Shown here: positions 10,803 to 21,113 of the stretch, one piece after another
How the letters are laid out: the number at the start of each line of letters is the position of its first letter
Position numbering within the stretch: the stretch's first letter is position 1
Origin: Limanda limanda
Lineage: Eukaryota > Chordata > Actinopteri > Pleuronectiformes > Pleuronectidae
Assembly (NCBI RefSeq): GCF_963576545.1
Contig: NW_026870535.1
Coordinates: forward strand, 186,001-250,000
Length of the DNA stretch: 64,000 nt
Direction of reading: 5' to 3'
Notes under the pieces: model-generated
Told to the model about the DNA's origin: nothing
Databases searched by the model: none
The model's input: the letters and a program-made list of their open reading frames with translations, nothing else
Program-made: the position numbers and the translations under genes

Positions 10803-12233
10803 GTGGGGGTAGAGCCTACTTGCAAGTCTCTCCGACCTTCACAAAAAAAGTTATTCAAGAATATCTCTTTCTCCTATGTGCTTTCATCCCTAACCCTAAC
10901 CCTTCCGAAAGTCGGAGAAGCTCAAGGATGGTACCGATCGATGCGCGCTACCCCATTTAGTGGGGGTAGAGCCTACTTGCAAGTCTCTCCGACCTTCACA
11001 AAAAAAGTTATTCAAGAATATCTCCTCAGATTTGGGGGAATTTCGTCGGTCGACCTCTTCCGAAGGTCGTACAAGCTCGGGGATGGTACCAATCGATCCG
11101 CAGGACCCAAATTAGTCCAGATGCAACCACTTTCCAAGTCTCTCCGACCTTCACAAAAAAAGTTATTCAAGAATATCTCTTTCTCCTATGTGCTTTCATC
11201 CCTAACCCTAACCCTAACCCTTCCAAAAGTCGGAGAAGCTCAAGGATGGTACCGATCGATGCGCATTACCCCATTTAGTGGGGGTAGAGCCTACTTGCAA
11301 GTCTCTCCGACCTTCACAAAAAAAGTTATTCAAGAATATCCCCTCAGATTTGGGGGAATTTCGTCGGTCGACCTCTTCCGAAGGTCGTACAAGCTCGGGG
11401 ATGGTACCAATCGATCCGCAGGACCCAAGTTAGTCCAGATGCAACCACTTTTCAAGTCTCTCCGACCTTCACAAAAAAAGTTATTCAAGAATATCTCTTT
11501 CTCCTATGTGCTTTCATCCCTAACCCTAACCCTAACCCTTCCGAAAGTCGGAGAAGCTCAAAGATGGTACCGATCGATGCGCGCTACCCCATTTAGTGGG
11601 GGTAGAGCCTACTTGCAAGTCTCTCCGACCTTCACAAAAAAAGTTATTCAAGAATATCTCTTTCTCCTATGTGCTTTCAGCCCTAACCCTAACCCTTACC
11701 CTTCCGAAAGTCGGAGAAGCTCAAGGATGGTACCGATCGATGCGCGCTACCCCCTTTAGTGGGGGTAGAGCCTACTTGCAAGTCTCTCCGACCTTCACAA
11801 AAAAAGTTATTCAAGAATATCTACTCAGATTTGGGGGAATTTCGTCGGTCGACCTCTTCCGAAGGTCGTACAAGCTCGGGGATGGTACCAATCGATCCGC
11901 AGGACCCAAATTAGTCCAGATGCAACCACTTTCCAAGTCTCTCCGACCTTCACAAAAAAAGTTATTCAAGAATATCTCTTTCTCCTATGTGCTTTCATCC
12001 CTAACCCTAACCCTAACCCTTCCGAAAGTCGGAGAAGCTCAAGGATGGTACCGATCGATGCGCGCTACCCCATTTAGTGGGGGTAGAGCCTACTTGCAAG
12101 TCTCTCCGACCTTCACAAAAAAAGTTATTCAAGAATATCTCTTTCTCCTATGTGCTTTCATCCCTAACCCTAACCCTTCCGAAAGTCGGAGAAGCTCAAG
12201 GATGGTACCGATCGATGCGCGCTACCCCATTTA
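10803..12233 (+). repeat. Sat1 HOR, 1,431 bp, copy 2
   Basis: Second copy with the same diagnostic variants offset by 1,431 bp (CTTCCAAAAGTCGG near 11,222, AATATCCCCTCAG near 11,335, CCCCCTTTAGTG near 11,750). A private change is CAGCCCTAACCC near 11,680 where the first copy has CATCCCTAACCC. Confidence 0.83.
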
Positions 12234-13666
12234 GTGGGGGTAGAGCCTACTTGCAAGTCTCTCCGACCTTCACAAAAAAAGTTATTCAAGAATATCTCCT
12301 CAGATTTGGGGGAATTTCGTCGGTCGACCTCTTCCGAAGGTCGTACAAGCTCGGGGATGGTACCAATCGATCCGCAGGACCCAAATTAGTCCAGATGCAA
12401 CCACTTTCCAAGTCTCTCCGACCTTCACAAAAAAAGTTATTCAAGAATATCTCCTCAGATTTGGGGGAATTCTGTCGGTCGACCTCTTCCGAAGATCGTA
12501 CAAGCTCGGGGATGGTACCAATCGATCCGCAGGACCCAAATTAGTCCAGATGCAACCACTTTCCAAGTCTCTCCGACCTTCACAAAAAAAGTTATTCAAG
12601 AATATCTCTTTCTCCTATGTGCTTTCATCCCTAACCCTAACCCTAACCCTTCCGAAAGTCGGAGAAGCTCAAGGATGGTACCGATCGATGCGCGCTACCC
12701 CATTTAGTGGGGGTAGAGCCTACTTGCAAGTCTCTCCGACCTTCACAAAAAAAGTTATTCAAGAATATCTCCTCAGATTTGGGGGAATTTCGTCGGTCGA
12801 CCTCTTTCGAAGGTCGTACAAGCTCGGGGATGGTACCAATCGATCCGCAGGACCCAAATTAGTCCAGATGCAACCACTTTCCAAGTCTCTCCGACCTTCA
12901 CAAAAAAAGTTATTCAAGAATATCTCTTTCTCCTATGTGCTTTCATCCCTAACCCTAACCCTAACCTTTCCGAAAGTCGGAGAAGCTCAAGGATGGTACC
13001 GATCGATGCGCGCTACCCCATTTAGTGGGGGTAGAGCCTACTTGCAAGTCTCTCCGACCTTCACAAAAAAAGTTATTCAAGAATATCTCTTTCTCCTATG
13101 TGCTTTCATCCCTAACCCTAACCCTAACCCTTCCGAAAGTCGGAGAAGCTCAAGGATGGTACCGATCGATGCGCGCTACGCCATTTAGTGGGGGTAGAGC
13201 CTACTTGCAAGTCTCTCCGACCTTCACAAAAAAAGTTATTCAAGAATATCTCCTCAGATTTGGGGGAATTTCGTCGGTCGACCTCTTCCGAAGGTCGTAC
13301 AAGCTCGGGGATGGTACCAATCGATCCGCAGGACCCAAATTAGTCCAGATGCAACCACTTTCCAAGTCTCTCCGTCCTTCACAAAAAAAGTTATTCAAGA
13401 ATATCTCTTTCTCCTGTGTGCTTTCATCCCTAACCCTAACCCTAACCCTTCCGAAAGTCGGAGAAGCTCAAGGATGGTACCGATCGATGCGCGCTACCCC
13501 ATTTAGTGGGGGTAGAGCCTACTTGCAAGTCTCTCCGACCTTCACAAAAAAAGTTATTCAAGAATATCTCCTCAGATTTGGGGGAATTTCGTCGGTCGAC
13601 CTCTTCCGAAGGTCGTACAAGCTCGGGGATGGTACCAATCGATCCGCAAGACCCAAATTAGTCCAG

Positions 13667-15264
13667 ATGCAACCACTTTCCAAGTCTCTCCGACCTTCAC
13701 AAAAAAAGTTATTCAAGAATATCTCTTTCTCCTATGTGCTTTCATCCCTAACCCTAACCCTAACCCTTCCGAAAGTCGGTAAAGCTCAAGGATGGTACCG
13801 ATCGATGCGCGCTACCCCATTTAGTGGGGGTAGAGCCTACTTGCAAGTCTCTCCGACCTTCACAAAAAAAGTTATTCAAGAATATCTCTTTCTCCTATGT
13901 GCTTTCATCCCTAACCCTAACCCTTACCCTTCCGAAAGTCGGAGAAGCTCAAGGATGGTACCGATCGATGCGCGCTACCCCATTTAGTGGGGGTAGAGCC
14001 TACTTGCAAGTCTCTCCGACCTTCACAAAAAAAGTTATTCAAGAATATCTACTCAGATTTGGGGGAATTTCGTCGGTCGATCTCTTCCGAAGGTCGTACA
14101 AGCTCGGGGATGGTACCAATCGATCCGCAGGACGCAAATTAGTCCAGATGCAACCACTTTCCAAGTCTCTCCGACCTTCACAAAAAAAGTTATTCAAGAA
14201 TATCTCTTTCTCCTATGTGCTTTCATCCCTAACCCTAACCCTAACCCTTCCGAAAGTCGGAGAAGCTCAAGGATGGTACCGATCGATGCGCGCTACCCCA
14301 TTTAGTGGGGGTAGAGCCTACTTGCAAGTCTCTCCGACCTTCACAAAAAAAGTTATTCAAGAATATCTCTTTCTCCTATGTGCTTTCATCCCTAACCCTA
14401 ACCCTAACCCTTCCGAAAGTCGGAGAAGCTCAAGGATGGTACCGATCGATGCGCGCTACCCCATTTAGTGGGAGTAGAGCCTACTTGCAAGTCTCTCCGA
14501 CCTTCACAAAAAAAGTTATTCAAGAATATCTCCTCAGATTTGGGGGAATTTCGTCGGTCGACCTCTTCCGAAGGTCGTACAAGCTCGGGGATGGTACCAA
14601 TCGATCCGCAGGACCCAAATTAGTCCAGATGCAACCACTTTCCAAGTCTCTCCGACCTTCACAAAAAAAGTTATTCAAGAATATCTCTTTCTCCTATGTG
14701 CTTTCATCCCTAACCCTAACCCTAACCCTTCCGAAAGTCGGAGAAGCTCAAGGATGGTACCGATCGATGCGCGCTACCCCATTTAGTGGGGGTAGAGCCT
14801 ACTTGCAAGTCTCTCCGACCTTCACAAAAAAAGTTATTCAAGAATATCTCTTTCTCCTATGTGCTTTCATCCCTAACCCTAACCCTAACCCTTCCGAAAG
14901 TCGGAGAAGCTCAAGGATGGTACCGATCGATGCGCGCTACCCCTTTTAGCGGGGGTAGAGCCTACTTGCAAGTCTCTCCGACCTTCACAAAAAAAGTTAT
15001 TCAAGAATATCTCCTCAGATTTGGGGGAATTTCGTCGGTCGACCTCTTCCGAAGGTCGTACAAGCTCGGGGATGGTACCAATCGATCCGCAGGACCCAAG
15101 TTAGTCCAGATGCAACCACTTTTCAAGTCTCTCCGACCTTCACAAAAAAAGTTATTCAAGAATATCTCCTCAGATTTGGGGGAATTTCGTCGGTCGACCT
15201 CTTCCGAAGGTCGTACAAGCTCGGGGATGGTACCAATCGATCCGCAGGACCCAAATTAGTCCAG
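13667..15264 (+). repeat. Sat1 HOR, 1,598 bp, copy 1
   Basis: Ten units (6 A + 4 B = 1,598 bp) including a B-B step at the end. Diagnostic variants: GTCGGTAAAGCTC near 13,775, CCCTTACCC near 13,920, GGACGCAAATT near 14,130, GGGAGTAG near 14,470 and CCCCTTTTAGCGG near 14,940. Confidence 0.85.
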
Positions 15265-16861
15265 ATGCAACCACTTTCCAAGTCTCTCCGACCTTCACAA
15301 AAAAAGTTATTCAAGAATATCTCTTTCTCCTATGTGCTTTCATCCCTAACCCTAACCCTAACCCTTCCGAAAGTCGGTAAAGCTCAAGGATGGTACCGAT
15401 CGATGCGCGCTACCCCATTTAGTGGGGGTAGAGCCTACTTGCAAGTCTCTCCGACCTTCACAAAAAAAGTTATTCAAGAATATCTCTTTCTCCTATGTGC
15501 TTTCATCCCTAACCCTAACCCTTACCCTTCCGAAAGTCGGAGAAGCTCAAGGATGGTACCGATCGATGCGCGCTACCCCATTTAGTGGGGGTAGAGCCTA
15601 CTTGCAAGTCTCTCCGACCTTCACAAAAAAAGTTATTCAAGAATATCTACTCAGATTTGGGGGAATTTCGTCGGTCGACCTCTTCCGAAGGTCGTACAAG
15701 CTCGGGGATGGTACCAATCGATCCGCAGGACGCAAATTAGTCCAGATGCAACCACTTTCCAAGTCTCTCCGACCTTCACAAAAAAAGTTATTCAAGAATA
15801 TCTCTTTCTCCTATGTGCTTTCATCCCTAACCCTAACCCTAACCCTTCCGAAAGTCGGAGAAGCTCAAGGATGGTACCGATCGATGCGCGCTACCCCATT
15901 TAGTGGGGGTAGAGCCTACTTGCAAGTCTCTCCGACCTTCACAAAAAAAGTTATTCAAGAATATCTCTTTCTCCTATGTGCTTTCATCCCTAACCCTAAC
16001 CCTAACCCTTCCGAAAGTCGGAGAAGCTCAAGGATGGTACCGATCGATGCGCGCTACCCCATTTAGTGGGAGTAGAGCCTACTTGCAAGTCTCTCCGACC
16101 TTCACAAAAAAAGTTATTCAAGAATATCTCCTCAGATTTGGGGGAATTTCGTCGGTCGACCTCTTCCGAAGGTCGTACAAGCTCGGGGATGGTACCAATC
16201 GATCCGCAGGACCCAAATTAGTCCAGATGCAACCACTTTCCAAGTCTCTCCGACCTTCAAAAAAAAGTTATTCAAGAATATCTCTTTCTCCTATGTGCTT
16301 TCATCCCTAACCCTAACCCTAACCCTTCCGAAAGTCGGAGAAGCTCAAGGATGGTACCGATCGATGCGCGCTACCCCATTTAGTGGGGGTAGAGCCTACT
16401 TGCAAGTCTCTCCGACCTTCACAAAAAAAGTTATTCAAGAATATCTCTTTCTCCTATGTGCTTTCATCCCTAACCCTAACCCTAACCCTTCCGAAAGTCG
16501 GAGAAGCTCAAGGATGGTACCGATCGATGCGCGCTACCCCTTTTAGCGGGGGTAGAGCCTACTTGCAAGTCTCTCCGACCTTCACAAAAAAAGTTATTCA
16601 AGAATATCTCCTCAGATTTGGGGGAATTTCGTCGGTCGACCTCTTCCGAAGGTCGTACAAGCTCGGGGATGGTACCAATCGATCCGCAGGACCCAAGTTA
16701 GTCCAGATGCAACCACTTTTCAAGTCTCTCCGACCTTCACAAAAAAAGTTATTCAAGAATATCTCCTCAGATTTGGGGGAATTTCGTCGGTCGACCTCTT
16801 CCGAAGGTCGTACAAGCTCGGGGATGGTACCAATCGATCCGCAGGACCCAAATTAGTCCAG
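15265..16861 (+). repeat. Sat1 HOR, 1,598 bp, copy 2
   Basis: Second copy with all of the diagnostic variants at +1,598 bp (GTCGGTAAAGCTC near 15,373, GGACGCAAATT near 15,728, CCCCTTTTAGCGG near 16,538). It is one base shorter because of a change at about 16,257-16,266, where TTCACAAAAAAAG has become TTCAAAAAAAAG. Confidence 0.85.
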
Positions 16862-17099
16862 ATGCAACCACTTTCCAAGTCTCTCCGACCTTCACAAAAA
16901 AAGTTATTCAAGAATATCTCTTTCTCCTATGTGCTTTCATCCCTAACCCTAACCCTAACCCTTCCAAAAGTCGGAGAAGCTCAAGGATGGTACCGATCGA
17001 TGCGCATTACCCCATTTAGTGGGGGTAGAGCCTACTTGCAAGTCTCTCCGACCTTCACAAAAAAAGTTATTCAAGAATATCTCCTCAGATTTGGGGGAA

Positions 17100-18359
17100 T
17101 TTCGTCGGTCGACCTCTTCCAAAGGTCGTACAAGCTCGGGGATGGTACCAATCGATCCGCAGGACCCAAGTTAGTCCAGATGCAACCACTTTTCAAGTCT
17201 CTCCGACCTTCACAAAAAAAGTTATTCAAGAATATCTCTTTCTCCTATGTGCTTTCATCCCTAACCCTAACCCTAACCCTTCCGAAAGTCGGAGAAGCTC
17301 AAGGATGGTACCGATCGATGCGCGCTACCCCATTTAGTGGGGGTAGAGCCTACTTGCAAGTCTCTCCGACCTTCACAAAAAAAGTTATTCAAGAATATCT
17401 CCTCAGATTTGGGGGAATTTCGTCGGTCGACCTCTTCCGAAGGTCGTACAAGCTCGGGGATGGTACCAATCGATCTGCAGGACCCAAATTAGTCCAGATG
17501 TAACCACTTTCCAAGTCTCTCCGACCTTCACAAAAAAAGTTATTCAAGAATATCTCTTTCTCCTATGTGCTTTCATCCTTAACCCTAACCCTTCCGAAAG
17601 TCGGAAAAGCTCAAGGATGGTACTGATCGATGCGCACTACCTCATTTAGTGGGGGTAGAGCCTACTTGCAAGTCTCTCCGACCTTCACAAAAAAAGTTAT
17701 TTAAGAATATCTCCTCAGATTTGGGGGAATTTCGTCGGTCGACCTCTTCCGAAGGACGTACAAGCTCGGGGATGGTACCAATCGATCCGCAGGACCCAAG
17801 TTAGTCCAGATGCAACCACTTTTCAAGTCTCTCCGACCTTCACAAAAAAAGTTATTCAAGAATATCTCTTTCTCCTATGTGCTTTCATCCCTAACCCTAA
17901 CCCTAACCCTTCCGAAAGTCGGAGAAGCTCAAGGATGGTACCGATCGATGCGCGCTACCCCATTTAGTGGGTGTAGAGCCTACTTGCAAGTCTCTCCGAC
18001 CTTCACAAAAAAAGTTATTCAAGAATATCTCCTCAGATTTGGGGGAATTTCGTCGGTCGACCTCTTCCGAAGGTCGTACAAGCTCGGGGATGGTACCAAT
18101 CGATCTGCAGGACCCAAATTAGTCCAGATGCAACCACTTTCCAAGTCTCTCCGACCTTCACAAAAAAAGTTATTCAAGAATATCTCTTTCTCCTATGTGC
18201 TTTCATCCTTAACCCTAACCCTTCCGAAAGTCGGAGAAGCTCAAAGATGGTACCGATCGATGCGCACTACCCCATTTAGTGGGGGTAGAGCCTACTTGCA
18301 AGTCTCTCCGACCTTCACAAAAAAAGTTATTCAAGAATATCTCCTCAGATTTGGGGGAA
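17100..18359 (+). repeat. Sat1 HOR, 1,260 bp, copy 1 (approximate phase)
   Basis: Four A-B dimers, two of them with a short A unit (1,272 - 12 = 1,260 bp). Shared private changes with the next copy include CTTCCAAAGGTCG near 17,117, GATGTAACC near 17,497, CTACCTCATTTAG near 17,637, GTTATTTAAG near 17,695 and GGGTGTAG near 17,969. Confidence 0.78.
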
Positions 18360-19619
18360 TTTCGTCGGTCGACCTCTTCCAAAGGTCGTACAAGCTCGGG
18401 GATGGTACCAATCGATCCGCAGGACCCAAGTTAGTCCAGATGCAACCACTTTTCAAGTCTCTCCGACCTTCACAAAAAAAGTTATTCAAGAATATCTCTT
18501 TCTCCTATGTGCTTTCATCCCTAACCCTAACCCTAACCCTTCCGAAAGTCGGAGAAGCTCAAGGATGGTACCGATCGATGCGCGCTACCCCATTTAGTGG
18601 GGGTAGAGCCTACTTGCAAGTCTCTCCGACCTTCACAAAAAAAGTTATTCAAGAATATCTCCTCAGATTTGGGGGAATTTCGTCGGTCGACCTCTTCCGA
18701 AGGTCGTACAAGCTCGGGGATGGTACCAATCGATCTGCAGGACCCAAATTAGTCCAGATGTAACCACTTTCCAAGTCTCTCCGACCTTCACAAAAAAAGT
18801 TATTCAAGAATATCTCTTTCTCCTATGTGCTTTCATCCTTAACCCTAACCCTTCCGAAAGTTGGAAAAGCTCAAGGATGGTACTGATCGATGCGCACTAC
18901 CTCATTTAGTGGGGGTAGAGCCTACTTGCAAGTCTCTCCGACCTTCACAAAAAAAGTTATTTAAGAATATCTCCTCAGATTTGGGGGAATTTCGTCGGTC
19001 GACCTCTTCCGAAGGACGTACAAGCTCGGGGATGGTACCAATCGATCCGCAGGACCCAAGTTAGTCCAGATGCAACCACTTTTCAAGTCTCTCCGACCTT
19101 CACAAAAAAAGTTATTCAAGAATATCTCTTTCTCCTATGTGCTTTCATCCCTAACCCTAACCCTAACCCTTCCGAAAGTCGGAGAAGCTCAAGGATGGTA
19201 CCGATCGATGCGCGCTACCCCATTTAGTGGGTGTAGAGCCTACTTGCAAGTCTCTCCGACCTTCACAAAAAAAGTTATTCAAGAATATCTCCTCAGATTT
19301 GGGGGAATTTCGTCGGTCGACCTCTTCCGAAGGTCGTACAAGCTCGGGGATGGTACCAATCGATCTGCAGGACCCAAATTAGTCCAGATGCAACCACTTT
19401 CCAAGTCTCTCCGACCTTCACAAAAAAAGTTATTCAAGAATATCTCTTTCTCCTATGTGCTTTCATCCTTAACCCTAACCCTTCCGAAAGTCGGAGAAGC
19501 TCAAAGATGGTACCGATCGATGCGCACTACCCCATTTAGTGGGGGTAGAGCCTACTTGCAAGTCTCTCCGACCTTCACAAAAAAAGTTATTCAAGAATAT
19601 CTCCTCAGATTTGGGGGAA
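18360..19619 (+). repeat. Sat1 HOR, 1,260 bp, copy 2 (approximate phase)
   Basis: Second copy: CTTCCAAAGGTCG near 18,377, GATGTAACC near 18,757, CTACCTCATTTAG near 18,897, GTTATTTAAG near 18,955 and GGGTGTAG near 19,229. A third, more diverged and partial copy follows to the array end, with an offset of 1,266 bp because it retains one more hexamer. Confidence 0.78.
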
Positions 19620-20769
19620 TTTCGTCGGTCGACCTCTTCCGAAGGACGTACAAGCTCGGGGATGGTACCAATCGATCCGCAGGACCCAAGTTAGTCCAGA
19701 TGCAACCACTTTTCAAGTCTCTCCGACCTTCACAAAAAAAGTTATTCAAGAATATCTCTTTCTCCTATGTGCTTTCATCCCTAACCCTAACTCTAACCCT
19801 TCCGAAAGTCGGAGAAGCTCAAGGATGGTACCGATCAATGTGCGCTACCCCATTTAGTGGGGGTATAGCCTACTTGCAAGTCTCTCCGACCTTCACAAAA
19901 AAAGTTATTCAAGAATATCTCCTCAGATTTGGGGGAATTTCGTCGGTCGACCTCTTCCGAAGGTCGTAAAAGCTCGGGGATGGTACCAATCGATCTGCAG
20001 GACCCAAATTAGTCCAGATGCAACCACTTTCCAAGTCTCTCCGACCTTCACAAAAAAAGTTATTCAAGAATATCTCTTTCTCCTATGTGCTTTCATCCCT
20101 AACCCTAAACCTAACCCTTCCGAAAGTCGGAGAAGCTCAAGGATAGTACCGATCGATGCGCGCTACCCCATTTAGTGGGGGTAGAGCCTACTTGCAAGTC
20201 TCTCCGACCTTCACAAAAAAAGTTAATTAAGAATATCTCCTCAGATTTGGGGGAATTTCGTCGGTCGACCTCTTCCGAAGGACGTACAAGCTCGGGGATG
20301 GTACCAATCGATCCGCAGGACCCAAGTTAGTCCAGATGCAACCACTTTTCAAGTCTCTCCGACCTTCACAAAAAAAGTTATTCAAGAATATCTCTTTCTC
20401 CTATGTGCTTTCATCCCTAACCCTAACCCTAACCCTTCCGAAAGTCGGAGAAGCTCAAGGATGGTACCGATCGATGCGCGCTACCCCATTTAGTGGGGGT
20501 AGAGCCTACTTGCAAGTCTCTCCGACCTTCACAAAAAAAGTTATTCAAGAATATCTCCTCAGATTTGGGGGAATTTCGTTGGTCGACCTCTTCCGAAGGT
20601 CGTACAAGCTCGGGGATGGTACCAATCGATCTGCAGGACCCAAATTAGTCCAGATGCAACCACTTTCCAAGTCTCTCCGACCTTCACAAAAAAAGTTATT
20701 CAAGAATATCTCTTTCTCCTATGTGCTTTCATCCCTAACCCTAACCCTAACCCTTCCGAAAGTCGGAGA

Positions 20770-20773
20770 AGCA
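20770..20773. other. Sat1/Sat2 junction
   Basis: The last Sat1 A unit reads normally through CCGAAAGTCGGAGAAGC and the next base begins Sat2 (ACTTTTCTGACACTGG). The three bases AGC at 20,770-20,772 fit both sides, since Sat1 continues AAGCTCAAGG and Sat2 monomers read CCAGCACTTTTC. There is no linker, transposon or target-site duplication visible. The breakpoint is 62 bp into an A unit and about 11 bp into a Sat2 beta monomer. Confidence 0.93.
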
Positions 20774-20847
20774 CTTTTCTGACACTGGAGCTGATATGTG
20801 ATGAAAAAGTCAAAATGTTAACCATTGTTTCCAAAAAAGGCTTATCT

Positions 20848-20936
20848 CCCTGTTTCCAGCGCTTTTCTGACACTTGGGCTGACATGTGGTGAAAAAGTCA
20901 GACATCTTAATCAATGCTTCCAAAAAAGGCTTATCT
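20848..20936 (+). repeat. Sat2 gamma monomer exemplar (89 bp)
   Basis: Beta-like start (CCCTGTTTCC) but with CACTTGGGCTGACATG and the tail GTCAGACATCTTAATCAATGC in place of GTCAAAATGTTAACCATTGC. Many gamma copies read TTTCCTGCGC instead of TTTCCAGCGC and GAAATC instead of GACATC. One base longer than beta. This copy also has TGTGGTGAAAAA, a private change that marks an HOR start. Confidence 0.85.
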
Positions 20937-21025
20937 CCCCGTTTCCAGCTGTTTAGTGACATTTGGGATGATGTGTGATGAAAAATTCAAGAATTTAACC
21001 ATTTCTTCCAAAAAAAGGCATATCT
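20937..21025 (+). repeat. Sat2 alpha monomer exemplar (89 bp)
   Basis: Starts CCCCGTTTCCAGCTG, then TTTAGTGACATTTGGGATG, ATGTGTGATGAAAAATTC, AAGAATTTAACCATTTC and ends AAAGGCATATCT. It is 88 bp when the A-run before GGC has six A and 89 bp with seven as here. Subtypes differ at CTGTTTAGTG, CTGTTAAGTG and CTGTTGAGTG, and at CCCCG versus CACCG. Confidence 0.88.
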
Positions 21026-21113
21026 CCCTGTTTCCAGCGCTTTTCTGACACTGGAGCTGATATGTGATGAAAAAGTCAAAATGTTAACCATTGCTTCCAA
21101 AAAAGGCTTATCT
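21026..21113 (+). repeat. Sat2 beta monomer exemplar (88 bp)
   Basis: Starts CCCTGTTTCCAGCGC, then TTTTCTGACACTGGAGCTG, ATATGTGATGAAAAAGTC, AAAATGTTAACCATTGC and ends AAAAGGCTTATCT. It aligns to alpha along its whole length without gaps, so both descend from one 88-bp ancestor. A common subtype has CACTTGGGCTGATATG and CTTATGTCC. Confidence 0.88.
21097..21106. other. CC(A)6GG motif in Sat2 monomer (CArG-box match, exemplar)
   Basis: CCAAAAAAGG fits the serum response factor consensus CC(A/T)6GG exactly. It is present in most beta and gamma monomers and in those alpha monomers with six A. Alpha monomers with seven A (89 bp), or with AAAAAAGCC, lose the match. A pure A6 core is not the optimal SRF site. 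Any binding is speculative, and the motif may simply be a conserved A-tract. Confidence 0.35.

Larger units (their letters stand above)
1..20772 (+). repeat. Sat1: tandem satellite array with embedded telomeric hexamers
   Basis: Continuous head-to-tail array of two related units, A (163 bp) and B (155 bp), about 130 units by my estimate with A more common. Every A unit carries CCCTAA repeats followed by CCCTT. Every unit ends in the same 42 bp, beginning AAGTCTCTCCG and ending TTCAAGAATATC. KpnI (GGTACC) and ClaI (ATCGAT) sites recur in nearly every unit, and B adds SalI (GTCGAC). Sequence identity between units is very high and differences are mostly single substitutions shared by blocks, so the array has been homogenised recently. 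Position 1 lies 5 bases inside an A unit, so the array extends left of the window. The TTAGGG-type motif points to a subtelomeric satellite of a metazoan-like genome; that location is inference. No gene, transposon end or RNA gene was seen within it. Confidence 0.97.
16862..20772 (+). repeat. Sat1 junction-proximal zone: strict A-B dimer array
   Basis: In this 3.9-kb zone A and B alternate without exception, giving a 318-bp dimer (312 bp where an A unit lacks a hexamer). It carries more substitutions than the left part, including stop-creating GATGTAACC near 17,497 and 18,757, CTACCTCATTTAG near 17,637 and 18,897, GTTATTTAAG near 17,695 and 18,955, and GAAGGACGTA near 17,751, 19,011, 19,641 and 20,277. 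The final A unit starts at 20,711 and is cut after 62 bp. Confidence 0.88.

Noticed and set aside
96..20782. Long open frames in Sat1 (up to about 320 codons) with peptides such as TLTLTL or NPNPNP
   Set aside because: They exist because A+B = 318 bp is a multiple of 3 and the hexamer is in frame. Frame shifts at every A-A step, many begin at GTG within the hairpin, most end at the same CCATTTAG, and the encoded sequence is the satellite itself. No start context, splice signal or domain was seen.
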